Shown: positions 1-11,815, counted from the stretch's first letter. The stretch is DNA of 64,000 bases from Pegea sp. RAD2-039 (GCA_034620365.1 JAQGEQ010000332.1:699097-763096); one strand, 5' to 3'. Translations and numbers: made by a program. The notes: generated by a model not told the origin, from the sequence alone.

Positions 1-626
1 TTTTTTGATTAAAATTATTTATTTTCATCTTAAGATAAAAGACTTTATGAATAATAAATTGAATTTCTTTTTTTCGATTAACTTTTGAACCCTGCTAGAT
101 ATTTAAGGCTAGTATTTTTTTTGTATTTCTAGTCTTTCTTTCTAATATGTTGTTGCCCTGTTTGCATTTTTAGTAGTTTCAACTAGTATCACTTTAACCT
201 TTAGATGAAATTAGAAATATTATTTTTAGAACTTTGATATCGTTTACTTATATTAAACAACTTTTTTACGAGATTTATAATTTCAGATAATTACTTTCAT
301 TTCATATTAGTCGCGAACAATTTTTATAAAAACGTCAATTTGTGATTTATTTACGCTATAAACCATCTAAAAAATATATATATTTCATAATTATTTGGCT
401 TAAAACTTTCAATCCTAAATAAAAGTTTACTGATCTCTTTAATATTATTAAAAATAGAAAAATCAAGTTAAAATAAAGAGAAAGAAGTTATTCTAAAATG
501 AATATTTCTGAAAATTAAATAATAAAGAATCAAAAAAGGATCATAATCTTAATTGTTCTTAATAAAAAAAAAACAATCAACAGACAGTAAAAACTAGAAT
601 TTTCATTTTTTATAATTTTCCAGTAA
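1..626 (+). repeat. Diverged dispersed repeat, copy 1 (truncated at window start)
   Basis: This segment aligns in the same orientation with 4688-5358. Shared anchors in order are a 'catcttaagataa' block, 'ttgaaccctg', 'ctttctttctaat', 'ttttagtagttt', 'aactagtat' and a purine-rich 'aaataaagag' stretch, ending near 'cagtaaat'. Many substitutions and small indels separate the two copies, so the duplication is old. No coding frame survives. The copy is cut by the window start on the left and by a SINE on the right. Confidence 0.7.
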
Positions 627-792
627 ATGTGAAGGAAGGTGCCTAAAGAGAGCACATCACGCAAACATACAATCACACGAGTTTCTTGGTTTTTCTTAGG
701 AGTTTTGTAACTATGTCCCACCTGGGGTCGAACCTGGTATTTACAAGCTACAAGGTACTTCTAACTAGGTGTAGTAACCGTTTCGCCACTAA
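627..792 (-). mobile_element. tRNA-derived SINE, copy 1
   Basis: Read on the minus strand, this has a tRNA-like head (the 'agtggcgaaacggttactacacc' type start, with a B-box-like GGTTCGACCCC region near 722-737) and a tail carrying the 'ctctctttaggcacc' block near 637-655. It is recognisably the same family as the copies near 24.8, 36.9, 45.3 and 52.7 kb but is the most diverged. The hexamer AGTAAA occurs at 622-627 and again at 793-798 and may be a target-site duplication. The short open frame through this region is only a SINE shadow. Confidence 0.75.
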
Positions 793-798
793 AGTAAA

Positions 799-1734
799 CA
801 TTTTGTAAAAGACTACTGAATAAACACAAAGTTATTAGGACTAATATTAAACAGATCAATTGGTTTTGCTATAACCCTTAAATACTCAAATATTCTTATT
901 ATACTCAAAAAATATAGTGAAACTCTACAATAAATAAGAAATCTTGTGTTTTTATTGTGCAGTATGTAATTTTGCTTTTATGAGGCTGCTGGATTACAGC
1001 ACTGGTCTCAAGCAATAAATCAAAGCTCCAAAAATGATTTGAGTATCTTTTCTTGGGTAGAACAACCTCTAAAAAATGAAATGTTATTCTTTATAAGACT
1101 CTTGGTTGATCAAACCTTGTTTTAATGAAGTTGGTCTGTCAGAATGTATCTGTAAGCTGCAACATGAGGTCAACACTCAATAGGAAAGCCAGGGTTTTTA
1201 CTTTCTTGAAAGATTTTTTGTGTACCAAACGAAATAGCTCTCATCAATTTCATATTCAGGTGGAATAATATATCAGAAGTAACCTACAAATTATAAATAA
1301 TAATTATTAAAATGAATAGAACAAAAAGATAAAAATTAATTAAAGTAAAACTAAAATAAGTATTTTGTTTAAAATTAGTCTATTTATTTAGTTAAGTTAG
1401 AAAGTCTAAAACTTATATATACTTTTAAATATCTTAATATACCATTTTGTAAACTTTGTTTTACATTAATAAATAAAACTAGCTGGATAGCATCTTAATT
1501 GATTTTTAAAATAAATAATAATTATATTTCTGCATGAATTAACATAAGGAAAATGAATACTTCAAATCTTAAACTGAATTGCTAAAAATTCATTTAATTT
1601 GCTTTTTGATAACCCATGAGAGCAATGATTTATCTTTTCATTCTTACATTCTTAAAGATATCTGGAAGTTGATAAAAGTTGACAAAACGTTCAATATGTT
1701 GGCCTAGGCAAATTCTTCTTTAAAATCATTAGAT
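799..1734. other. No gene seen
   Basis: AT-rich sequence with a moderately less AT-rich part at about 960-1210. I found no long frame and no clear match to other parts of the window. Because a reverse transcriptase relic starts immediately downstream, the 960-1210 part could be its decayed upstream region, but no endonuclease motif is recognisable. Confidence 0.4.
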
Positions 1735-2790
1735 TCAAACATCCTTGATCAGATCCCAGCTTTAATTTTAATAAAAACTACTTTCTCCTTATAATTACCT
1801 TTAATGCTACTCTTTAACATCACTTTGAGCCGAGGAAGAGTTCCATACATTTAAAAGGAAGTTAATAATATTCCAATCATAAAAAAGTTCCCTGAAACAC
1901 TGCACTTAACTAGAGACAAGTTTTGCTGACTTCAGTTATCTGCTGAACTTAAGAGCATATCATTCACAATCATATCACCAGTCATTTGATGAAGCACCAG
2001 CTATTATCTGATGTCCACCATAGCTTTGTGAAACAGAGATTCTCCCTGACTCAACATCTCACCTTTTCTTAATGAGCTTACAACCTATTATGAAAAAATA
2101 CTCTTTGTGTCATACTATAACTAGATTTTACTTAAGTATTTAATTTTGTCCCACATTGCAAGCTCAGTATCGTTTTAGAATTTGTAAAAATCAAATTTGT
2201 GTTAAAAGATCTGTATCTACTCCTACTCAAGTTACCAGTTGTGTTCTTCAGGGTTGTGCTCTGGATCCCCTTCTTTTTCTAACTTTCATTGAAGACCTCA
2301 TAATACAACTAGTAGAAGTATATAATGTCAGTGTACTTTATATGCAGATGAAGTCAAGGTTTTATCTTGCAACTCTTTAAAACATCAAACAGCACTACAC
2401 ACAGTAAAAAACTGGTCCCCTTAACAGGCAACCCACAAATTTTGAACTTGCATCGTTTTTCTATTAGCGAGCTGCAAATACCTTAAACCAGTATTCCATC
2501 AATGAATTTATCATTCAATGAATATCTGCTGTTCTAGATCTTGGCATTACCTTATCTCTAAGTGATAAATTTATGTTTCCAAAATCTTTGCAGAATCAAT
2601 CAAACTCGTCTACCTTTTTAGAGAGACCTTTAAGTCTAAAATAAATACTTCTTTATTGATCTCTTCAGTAAAGAGATTGGTCCGATTCTTGAATTTAAAG
2701 TTAGTGTTTGGATGCAATATCAAATTAGTGATAACAAAATAAATCGAATCTGTTCAGGCAACATTTAAGTAAATGGTATGCAGGAAAGTT
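1735..2790 (+). pseudogene. Decayed non-LTR retrotransposon reverse transcriptase (CR1/Jockey-like)
   Basis: Conceptual translation across several frames recovers the reverse transcriptase blocks in family order. Near 1735-1900 there is 'LDQIPALIL', then 'FNITLSRGRVPY' and 'KEVNNIPIIKK', matching the family's 'F..SL..G.vP..WK.A.v.PI.K' region. Near 1990-2065 comes 'KHQLLSDVHHSFVKQRFSLT', like the 'LL...QhGF...RSc.T' block. At about 2246-2305 comes 'VLQGCALDPLLFLTFIEDL', the 'GvPQGsvLGPLLFl.yINDL' block. At 2341-2352 a YADE replaces the catalytic YADD, in a different frame from the preceding block. Later come 'LDLGITLSLSDKFMF' (about 2530-2575) and 'PILEFKVSVW' (about 2680-2710). Stops, at least two frameshifts and a missing segment between about 2065 and 2150, where the first catalytic Asp block should lie, make it non-functional. 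The exact clade is uncertain. Confidence 0.85.
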
Positions 2791-2964
2791 AACATTAAAA
2801 CATCTAGTTATAAACACTGTTTCAGACTGTTCAATTTAGATATATTATAAATTTCAGAGGTTAAATAAAACTTAATTTTTATTATGTATACAATCTTCTA
2901 AAAAAATTACTATCTTTTCCTCTCTGTATTTCTGATTTAGTTTGTACAATTTTATAGTTTATGT
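2791..2964. other. No gene seen
   Basis: AT-rich spacer between the reverse transcriptase relic and a SINE tail fragment. It may include the retrotransposon's 3' end, but no boundary is visible. Confidence 0.4.
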
Positions 2965-3030
2965 ACTAGCTGGAAGTGCTCTCTTTAGGCATGCTCATTC
3001 AAACTTATTGCAATAAGTATATATAAATAA
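2965..3030 (+). mobile_element. SINE 3' fragment
   Basis: The block 'gtgctctctttaggcatgctc', followed by 'tcaaact' and a 'tatatataaataaa' tail, matches the 3' part of the SINE seen in full at 24766-24931. The tRNA-like head is absent, so this is a 5'-truncated or decayed copy. Confidence 0.6.
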
Positions 3031-4040
3031 AAAAGATTTACACAAGCTAAAAACTAAATTGAATTTAGAGCAACAATAATATTGACTACCAAATCAATAA
3101 GATAATATAAACCTTAAATATCTTTTATATAAAAAATATCATATTTATTTTATACATAGAAAAAGATATTATATCATTATTTCTTTGTATATTTTAAAGA
3201 ATGTAGTAGATAAAAAGAATTAATGCGATAAATCAGACAAAAATCAAAGTAATGAATATTGTTAATTACTCATTGTGATCTTCATCAATTAAACAACTAT
3301 CTTCATGAAAGATCTTTGTAGATGGTGGGTGATTTCTTTAATCAGCATCCAACTAAAAATCTAGATTTCAATTGCTTTATAAATGTTTCCAAAAAGTACA
3401 ATTATGTTTTTCCATATCTAAATTAACAATAAATAGAATTGTTTAAAGTTATCACATCTTGTATTTTTCTAATAAAATAAAAAATTATTATTTTAAAAAA
3501 ATTGGTATCGGATCAAAAAATTATTTTAGATAAGTTATTTTACGATTTATCAACACAACACCTTTTTTTTAACTAGCTAAGAAATCCAAGTTTAATCTTT
3601 TTTTTTCAACAAACCTCATTATTTAATTCAACAATTAATATTTTAGTTTAAAGTTGAAACCCAGCTACCATTATGAACTAATTTATTCCTGTAAACACGA
3701 AGTTACAAAATCTTGTTTAGGTGTTTCCCATTTATTAAGACTATAAACATATATTAAAATCTTTCTGGAAATTTAAGTTTTTATTTATTAATAATTTTCC
3801 CTTAGCAATTACTGCATTATTTAATGGATTAAAAACAACTCAAGACCACAAAGTATATTCTTAAAAATTATTGTTAATATTTTCTTATTTTTAGTAGTTA
3901 CTACGTAAGTTTAGTATGCAAACTGTGACTAAGAGCTTGTTGTTAAAACTCTAATTTTATTATGCAGCTTAACCTTGCTTGGCTTCTTATTTATGTCTAC
4001 TGTCAGTAAAATTGCATATTTTCTTTCATGGTTTAGTGAT
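3031..4040. other. AT-rich spacer, no gene seen
   Basis: Long AT-rich sequence without a sizeable frame and without a clear match elsewhere in the window. Confidence 0.4.
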
Positions 4041-4420
4041 TAATGATAGCAATAGCTTTCGTCCGGTTTTTGTTCTAGCGGTTACCTGCCTACTAAGTGT
4101 GAGTTCCAGGCTCGAGATGCGGTGCAAAATAAAAACAAAATTAAAAAATCCTTAAAATACCAGAATGAAAAAGGGAAAACAGCATTGTTAATATAGCTAA
4201 TGACTGAAATTCTAGAACACGAAAGCATTTCATAGAAACAATTCTAGAAGAAGCAAGTTTCCTAGTTCGAAGCTGGAGGTGGAGCCCTGTAGGCATTTGT
4301 TGCTGTACTCAGTGAAGTTTTGGCACCTAAAGCAACGCCAGCTGGGTGCAGCTGCATCAGTCCGTCTGCTCCACTGTATAATCTGGTTGGCGTGGAGAGT
4401 AGATTGTCAAAATCTTAAAA
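4041..4420. other. GC-richer patch with a possible second tRNA-like relic
   Basis: This stretch is visibly less AT-rich than its surroundings, mainly at 4260-4400. At about 4072-4125, 'ctagcggttacctgcctac' and 'gttccaggctcgag' resemble the A-box region and a poor B box of a tRNA-derived element. It is not the same as the SINE family annotated elsewhere. No coding frame was identified. A fragment of an unrelated transposon is the simplest reading. Confidence 0.3.
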
Positions 4421-4687
4421 ATTAGTTAGATTGTGATGAAATAATGCAGTTGTGAAGGAAACTTTTGTTTAGCTGCAATTGTACTCAACAACATTAAACT
4501 GAATGCTTCATAAGTTATAATTGTAATCAGAGTATATAAAATAAAAGTAACTTAAAGATTCAGAAATTGATATGCTTACTATCCAAAACTCATCGATTTG
4601 TACGATTTTGTACGATTCTGAAAGGATTGAAATCAAAATAAATAGCATATGTCGACTTTGTTTTGCAACATTCAATATAATATTTTT
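4421..4687. other. Spacer
   Basis: AT-rich sequence between the GC-richer patch and the second copy of the 1-626 repeat. Nothing recognisable. Confidence 0.4.
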
Positions 4688-5358
4688 TATTAAATTGAGC
4701 GATTAAAATGATTTATTATCATCTTAAGATAACAGATTTTGTGAATTATAAATTGATCTTATTTTGTGTTGAACCTTTGAACCCTGTTACTATTTTTTGC
4801 TGGATTATTAAACTTTCTTTCTAATAAATTGTTGTCCAGTTTGGATTTTTAGTAGTTTTAACTAGTATTACTTTTACTTTTGAATGAATATAGAAAACTT
4901 AATTTACAATATAGATTTATAATTTTGTTTAGAGAAATTTCATATCGCTTAGTTAGATTAAACAATTTTTTTACGATATTTATTTTTTCAGATTGTTACT
5001 TTCATTTCATATTAGTCGGGAATAATTTTTATGATAACTTTTATATTTTGTTTATTTACGTTAAATTTCAGTTATTAAAACATCTTCCTCATAATTATTT
5101 GGGATAGAACATACAATCCTAGATTAGTTTACTTAACTCTTTACTGTTATTTAAAAAACAGATGTCAAGTTATAATAAAGAGAGAGAAATTATTCTAAAA
5201 TAAATTTTTCTCAAAATTAAATAAGAAACGACTCTACAATATGAAACAAAAAGAAACTTAATATTCTTAATTTAAATAGAAAAAAAAACGAAACAATTAA
5301 AACAGAAATGAAAAACATTAAAACAGAATCACTTGTAATTGCAAATTTACAGTAAATC
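4688..5358 (+). repeat. Diverged dispersed repeat, copy 2
   Basis: Direct counterpart of 1-626 with the same anchor order. A 75-codon open frame at 4880-5107 is not preserved in the other copy (the matching region around 190-420 carries stops), so it is not annotated as a gene. Unlike copy 1, this copy has no SINE at its right end: 'cagtaaat' at about 5350 continues into 'cactaaaatt'. It therefore shows a SINE-free version of that site. Confidence 0.7.
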
Positions 5359-7140
5359 ACTAAAATTACTAAACGCTGGCCTGTTCGATTCAATATTTCC
5401 TAATCTGATTTTAGACTTTTTAAACCTCTATTAACCTACAAACGTAGATCAAACAACTGTCGTAAGTCCAAATTTTGATGGTCGAGGAGAAATGCTTAAA
5501 TTTAAGCATAATACTTAGGCAAATCAAGAATACAATATTAATTTTTTTCAAAATGTTCCATCTATTTATTTTTTAATTGTTTGATTTTTTATACTATGTA
5601 CCTAAGTATTTCAAATGTTAAGGTTGTAAGGAAAATTTAAAATTGAAAAATTAAAAGTTTTAGCGAAAAGTTTAACCTTTTGGGTAGCTAAGTTCAAAGT
5701 TCAAAATATGTAGCTACCAGTTTGTTTCAGTTATGTGTTTGGAAATATTGTAAACATTTTTAAAAAGTATAACCTGCTTTTTAAAATATAACATCAATGT
5801 ATATTTTGGTTTACCAATTCATGCTGCTTTAATTATGTACAGATAAATAAAGTTTCTATCAAACTTATAGGAATAATAGATTTTATATTTGTTTTGTAAA
5901 CCTTTTGTTAGATAGTTTATCTTTCAATTTTAGGATTTCAACTTTCATATTTGTTTTTATAAGATTTTTATACTTTTAACAATTTGTTTATTTAATTTTT
6001 TCGACGTTTTTGATATTCTAAATGAGTCAGTATCTAATTAGACTTATTTTTTAATAATAGTTAATGTGTTAAATACAATGTTATAATTAAATAATTAATA
6101 AATTTCAAATTTTATATAATAGTGGATAATTAAAAAATAATATGATTTATATCAAATCTCCTATATATTTCTATAAATGAATTAAATATAAAATATATAA
6201 ATATAAAATAAATTTATGATTATATAAAATTAATGAATTAATAGTATTATAGTCTTTTTAAATAAGTTATTAATTTGTTTAAGTGTCATATATATATTTT
6301 TATTTATATAATTTTTTTATATTTGGTTGCAACATTTTCTGTGAAATTAAATAAATTGTAATTATTATTGTATAAAACAGTCTATATAAATATATGTTTA
6401 GAAATTGTTCAACTTGATATTTGTACTTAACATAACTTGCTATGTAGTGAAAATAGAAAACTTTTTAAAATTTATATGACTTGAGCTTATGCTAACTTAT
6501 TTTCTAATTTACTTTTTGTTTGTATGTATGTAAAGTTGCAAATGAATAAAACAATAAATTTTGATAATGAAATTCATTAAAATAATTAATTTGTTTTATT
6601 AAATTAATAATTTATAAAAAGGATTTTATGCATTTGATTCTATTATTATTTTTTCTATAAATGTTCGCTTAGTTTTATTTAGTTATATACTGGTGTTGTT
6701 TGGTGGTCAAAACTAAATGATTAAAGAATATTGATTTTTTTTAACTAATCTTAAGCATTATAAAATATAAGATTTTCTTATCCAATACTTGTGGTTCAAA
6801 CCAGAAGAAAGCAACAACTACAGAGTTACCAACCTCATGTTTTGATCAACTGATTTCAACAATGAAAATGTAAGTTCTAAATTTAATGATTGAGACAAAT
6901 TCTTTAAACCAAAAAATGACCTTTATCATAGCATCTTGAAAATGCAAATCTTGGCTTTTTTGAAGCTTCTTTAGTATAGCAATTTAACCCACAACTATTG
7001 ACAGCCAGTCTTCCTGTACTACTTCCAAATAAGTAGCAGTTGGAGACACATTTAATTATTCAGCTTCCTCCAATTAATGGCAGTCTTGGGTTTCGGATAT
7101 CCATTTTTATCCAATTTATCATGAGTTATATGATATGATC
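5359..7140. other. Very AT-rich spacer, no gene seen
   Basis: About 1.8 kb, especially AT-rich at 5900-6650, with many TA runs. No frame, RNA gene or repeat partner is recognised here. Confidence 0.45.
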
Positions 7141-7450
7141 TAATTAGCCACTAAATATCTAATGCAAGGTAAAAACCACTTATAAAGTGATGACGTCATC
7201 ATTCGGGAAACCTGAGTGGCAGCTGAAATCCAAAAACGAAAAATACTGAAATGAACCAGAAATCTTACAAATAATCGTCGTGGTAACTCTGATACATTTT
7301 AATTGCAGTTTTTCAACGAATTTTCTACAAACTTGTTAAACCTAAAACAGCAAGTAGAACAGAGACGTACAATAACATCACATCGCATCTGCTGAAGTGA
7401 TATAAGAATCAAAGACAGCATCTTGGAAAGAAAAATTCAATTCAATTATC
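7141..7450 (+). repeat. Outlying degenerate piece of the composite family
   Basis: Contains a perfect CRE octamer at 7191-7198, inside the palindrome 'gatgacgtcatc'. At about 7355-7415 there is an 'agtagaacagagacgtacaataacatcacat...ctgaagtgat' stretch that matches 12000-12045 of the old composite copy. Order and spacing differ from the main copies, so this is a scrambled or very old fragment. Confidence 0.5.
7191..7198. promoter_or_regulatory. Full CRE-like octamer TGACGTCA
   Basis: Perfect palindromic CREB/ATF-type octamer in the leftmost degenerate family fragment. Function is inferred from the motif only. Confidence 0.4.
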
Positions 7451-8084
7451 TCACCGTAAAATATTGATGCAAGTAATTCTGAAGTAAATTTTCTAGAAAA
7501 GTAATTACTTTGAAGTAACAAAGCATACTTTAGATTAACCAACGTTTTAATTTAATCACTTTCTTTGATAGGATTTGAAATAATTTTCGTAGAGTCTTCA
7601 TCAGATTAAATTATAATAAATCTTTCCAGATTTCTTCGTTATTGTATCAAATTGTCCTCTGTTAAAGAACGTGGATGTGATCCTTTTGATGTTAATAGCT
7701 TTTGTTGCTCCTGTTTAATATCTTAAATAATTCTAAATCATTTTTTTACTTCAGCCGCCTAATGTCACTAAACATCAAACTAACTGCTGATAACATAAAT
7801 TCAATATAATATTATCTTTCATTATATGTCCTTTCTCATTTTTCTTCTTAATTATTTTTACTTCTGATTCAGCTTTGTCAGTCCACGCTTAACTTGATAA
7901 AAGTGTTTTCGCTGTTGGACCAATCACCTGGCTCTTACATTTTCTCTGAAAAAGCCTGTTTACATGATCAGTTTAATTTAACTTTTATTTGATTCAAAAC
8001 GAAATGAAGCATTAAATTAAGACCACCTACAAAACTTCGATTTTTAATATTGAATCACTTTATTCCAGAGAAAATACTCCACCT
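7451..8084. other. No gene seen
   Basis: AT-rich sequence with no frame of note and no partner recognised in the window. Confidence 0.4.
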
Positions 8085-8360
8085 TTGAATTTATCTATTG
8101 GTTTGTTAAAATATATGAATCGAAAAGATATTAATCATGATCAAAAGGAGAGTAAGTGGCGTTTCTTAGAGATGTGTTCAGACAATTGTCAAAGTGTATC
8201 TCGTAAGAAATATCATAGTAATTTGTATGGAATCCGAAAGAATCTATATATAACTGTTTTCGTAATTGTTGATAAAAAGGACCATGTAGTTTTCAGGACT
8301 AGATATCTTATTAAACAGTTGAAGTTTACATTCAACAGAACTGAAAAAAGAACTGAATGA
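8085..8360 (+). other. Unrecognised 91-codon open frame
   Basis: An open frame of 91 codons beginning MNLSIGLLKY and ending in a basic, Glu-rich tail. I do not recognise any domain. The middle has two cysteines (around residues 31-35) and a hydrophobic 'ITVFVIV' run near residue 56. It lies just upstream of the old composite repeat, and I found no preserved counterpart next to the younger copies. In DNA this AT-rich an open frame of this size can occur by chance, so I regard it as a possible relic rather than a gene. Confidence 0.2.
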
Positions 8361-8399
8361 CTAATTGCTGTTTAAGTGTTGCAATGAGATGAAAGGGTT

Positions 8400-8594
8400 A
8401 TGGAATGTGTTTCTCGCTTTCACGGTTATGATCAACCCTTGAGTCATGTGAGTCATCAAGTTGTAAGTTTTTATGATGTAGTAATGACAAAAACTAGGTA
8501 CAAAGCAAAACTAATTCAAATCTTGCTACGTTCTGCATCAATGCTTGCAGAAACATATGGGCTTCAAATATTCAAATATATCAGTTCCCGGTAA
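8400..8594 (+). other. 64-codon open frame inside the composite repeat
   Basis: Open frame starting MECVSRFHGY in the first module of the old copy. The homologous DNA at 17337-17460 and 21690-21830 differs by indels and stops, so coding status is not supported. No domain is recognised. Confidence 0.12.
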
Positions 8595-9262
8595 GGCATT
8601 TTAGTATTTGACCACGTGACTCATCTAACAATTGCTAATTGCAGACACTAAGTTGTGAGTGAGCTAGGAGAAGATGATCTTTTTCAAGAATTATTAAACT
8701 ACCTACGTGTGTTTCAAATATAATCCATAAGACTACCTTTATATCCCTTGGAAGAAGAACTAAGAATCGCAATTATATGATGGAGCTTTCATTTGTCTTC
8801 TCTGCTTGTATCTAATTTCTACTTGCTTATGCCATAGTTCAACGATCTATATATTTTCATGAAGATTTTTTTTAACCACAATTATCTTTCTTTAATTTTT
8901 CTAATTATTAGGATTCCGACATTATCTGATCCTAATTTTTGTTTCATTCATTGCTGTCCCTTTTTACTTTAAAGTCGTTATTATTTTTTTTGTATAACAT
9001 AAATTTATTTTTAAATATTAAAAATTTGATGCTAAGATTGAATCTGATTTGAGCTTGATATCTAAGTAAAAGCTGCCAGTTAATCAAAAATTAATAGATA
9101 CAAGGTCACAGCTTATAGTTGATTCAAACCAAGTGAAATAACTATAGATCCCAGTTCAAATTTTTGCTGTTTATTAAAGAGTGACAATCAAAAACTTACT
9201 TGGGAAGGTAGATTTTGATTTGATTTATCATGGTAGAGCAAACTACGAATGTCATTATTCGA

Positions 9263-9270
9263 TGACGTAA
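9263..9270. promoter_or_regulatory. CRE-like TGACGTAA, module B
   Basis: Lies in the context 'cattattcgatgacgtaatcata', which recurs in every block of the family. This copy is followed by 'gagcaccgtttgaag' rather than the 'cagcagcggcgtttgaag' of many young copies. Confidence 0.4.
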
Positions 9271-9399
9271 TCATATAGAGCACCGTTTGAAGCTAGAAAA
9301 TCTTAAATTAAAAAAAAATTGGTGATATGCTAATTTGCTTTCTTTTACAGTGTAAATTTGAAGAAATGCAAACATTAAGATCAATTTAACTCTGAAACA

Positions 9400-9575
9400 G
9401 TCTGCCTCTGTCTCCGAGAGATTCATAGTTTAGTATCGATGCAAATTGCATCTTCAAAATTCTGGAAAAGTAATTTTGTGAGATACTTAACACCATCTAT
9501 TGTAGCCAAGATATCGTGTATATATAGAACAAACGAAGTCTAATATTTGTGAGCTTTAAAAAGTTAATTTTAGAC
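9400..9575 (+). promoter_or_regulatory. TATA module, subtype beta (no CRE)
   Basis: Starts with 'gtctgcctctgtctccgagag', then has 'atcgatgcaaattgcatct' and a TATATATA run at 9519-9526 followed by 'gaacaaacgaagtctaatatttgtgag'. Where the alpha subtype has a CRE, this one reads 'ctttaaaaagttaatttt'. Core-promoter function is inferred from motif content and conservation. Confidence 0.4.
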
Positions 9576-10279
9576 ATTTAATGAATTCTAATCTGTAAGC
9601 TGCTATGAAATTCTTTCATAAACACAAATTGTCAGTTTTATTTTGCCTTATTGGTAAAATCTGAATGAATGTGATTTTTAGTGAGGTATTTGCTAAAATT
9701 GTTTACATGAATAATTATTTTAAGTTAATTTTTGCTGAAAATTGTTTAATAATGTTTTAAAAACTATTTTTATTAGCCGAAAATCTACTTTTATGGTTTT
9801 CATAAGTTTGATCAAAGTTAATTATCAGGTTACAAAAATTTTACATTAAAGATTGGCTTATTGAAACAAATTTTAAACGAAAAAACGTTTCACTAAATTT
9901 AGAAATTTGTTTACTTTAAAATAACATTTAAAAATAACAAGCTGGTGATATCATAAACATTTAAAAAGCTGCCTAAAAACGTTTTTTCTATTTAGCAAGT
10001 TGGGGAAGGACCTTTTAAAGATGATTTTCATTTAAAAAATTTTAAATCAACGATAGTTTTATTTAGTTAGATTTATTTTCAGCCATAGCTGAATACCTTA
10101 TCAACCAGGTATAGTACGTTGTAGATTAATTACGCTGTTATCTTACATGGTTGTGTTTAGTTTAAAGTTTAACTAAACGAAATAAGAGATTATTTCATTA
10201 TATATTAAGTCACTCAAAGAAAGCTCTGATGATGTACATATTATAGGCATTCTTAATTCTATTAACCAGCAAATACGGC

Positions 10280-10540
10280 GTGCCTTTGAGCGCTCGTAGC
10301 ATCATTTACAAGCCTTACAGGCAACATCAGCCAGTAATGTACAAACAATTCGATAATTTGTTTAAGTTTGAAACGTGGCCTACAATCATTTTATCTAAAC
10401 AAAAAACAGTTGATTGTAGTTACTGTGACATCATTAATATAAGGAAGTCAAGTTTAAGAAACGTTAATGCTCAACAAAAATATTCTGATAAAATTAGAAA
10501 ATTTCTTGATCACTTACTTAATCAAATTACGTTTTTATAA
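10280..10540 (+). pseudogene. Candidate relic exon with a CxxC motif, open in the oldest copy
   Basis: An 86-codon open frame. Its middle reads 'SIIYKPYRQHQPVMYKQF' and its second half 'TVDCSYCDIIN', with a Cys-x2-Cys pair, followed by 'NVNAQQKYSDKIRKF'. The same peptide, without an intervening frameshift over about 33 codons, can be read at 24035-24135 ('VDCSYC', then 'NVNDQQRFSDKIRKF') and at 62640-62745 ('VDCSNC', then 'SYSDNIRKF', with one stop). Their upstream parts have frameshifts and stops. I do not recognise the family. I infer an ancestral coding segment, perhaps a small zinc-binding knuckle, that has decayed in the younger copies. Chance preservation in AT-rich DNA is the alternative. 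Confidence 0.35.
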
Positions 10541-11099
10541 TCTTCAACCTGCGTTTTGCTCTGAAACCATTAGCCTTGTTTTTTAAAAACGTTGAGATTA
10601 CAATTTGTAGTCGTAAAAGTACCATAATATCAAGTTCAAATGAAATAAGTTAGTGTTAATAGATAATTACTTTATCTATTATTAAAATCGTGATGATGCT
10701 TGAAAAAGCTTACACGAAACTTATACTTTGGTTTAATTGATTCTCAAACCTTTAACAATATAGTTTTAAGATTTCTTTATCTTTATATTTACTAAACTAA
10801 AAAAAAAGTTGTCTAATGTTAATACTTTTTATAATGTATAATCATCAAACACGAAAATTAATGTCCTTATTCTATTTATCATTTTATTAAAGTTAATGCC
10901 TTTTATGTTGAACAAGCATCAAACACGAATCAAGTAAATACTGATGACTACATACAATAAGCAAAACCAATAACTGAAATAATTATAAAAACAGTTTAGA
11001 AATACAAAACATTATACTTTTCGAAATTTGATTAGTTAAGATTAGCAACAAAAACGGGATTCTTTTGATTCTATAAGTGGTATCACCAAATTATTTAAA

Positions 11100-11180
11100 A
11101 ATACTTATCTCTTTAACATTTTTGAAAACGTATTCCAGCCAACTGTAAACTACATGTAAGTGATATAATCATAATAGCTG
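11100..11180. other. SINE-free (empty) site
   Basis: The sequence runs from 'tttaacatttttgaaaacgtattccag' to 'gatataatcataatagctgatcgtaac' with no SINE between. In the younger copy the same flanks surround a full SINE at 24766-24931. The SINE therefore inserted after the old copy split from the lineage of the young copies. Confidence 0.65.
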
Positions 11181-11815
11181 ATCGTAACTTACCTTTTTGC
11201 CACATGTCATAATCCTAAATTTTGAAGGATTTCAAAATACAGTCCATTTTTTTCATAAGAAATCGTAATTGTCTGACGATAGCTTACAGAAGAATCCTTT
11301 TGGCAATGATAATGTTTTCTCGGATTTAAATTTGTTTATTTTCTTGTAAAATTAAATCTTTTCAAATAAACTAAGAACAACTCTACATCTCTATCTCTAA
11401 GATAGATTTTGAAAATAGATACAAAAATTAATGGTTGAGTGAAAAATAAGGCCAGATCGATTGTTACAAATAAAGTTTCTGTCTAATGATTTCTTGAAAG
11501 TTCAAAAGCAGTAAAAAAAAACGGAACAATGGTAATACGTCGAATTTTGTTTTAGTGAAGAAAAACAGAGTGAAGAACAAAAGAAGCTGTCACAATTTAA
11601 AAAAATGATTTTAGGGTATAATACTTCCTGCTAAATTTTTGAAATTTAAATTGCATGATCTTTCAAGTTTGTTTAAATTTTCACTAAATTGAATTTTATT
11701 CAAAGAAATTATTTTTCTTCAATTTATGATATCTAGAAAATACTTCGCCAGTTAATGTAATGGATTTAATAATGTCCAAAGACATTTGAGAAAATTTGAA
11801 ATTTAGTTATTGAGT

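Noticed and set aside
530..721. 63-codon frame on the minus strand
   Set aside because: It runs through the tail of the SINE at 627-792 and neighbouring AT-rich DNA; no counterpart frame in other SINE copies.
2156..2380. 74-codon frame as an independent gene
   Set aside because: It is one fragment of the reverse transcriptase pseudogene; neighbouring blocks continue in other frames.
5900..6650. Replication origin or matrix-attachment region in the extreme AT-rich stretch
   Set aside because: High AT content alone does not support it; no specific motif cluster was seen.
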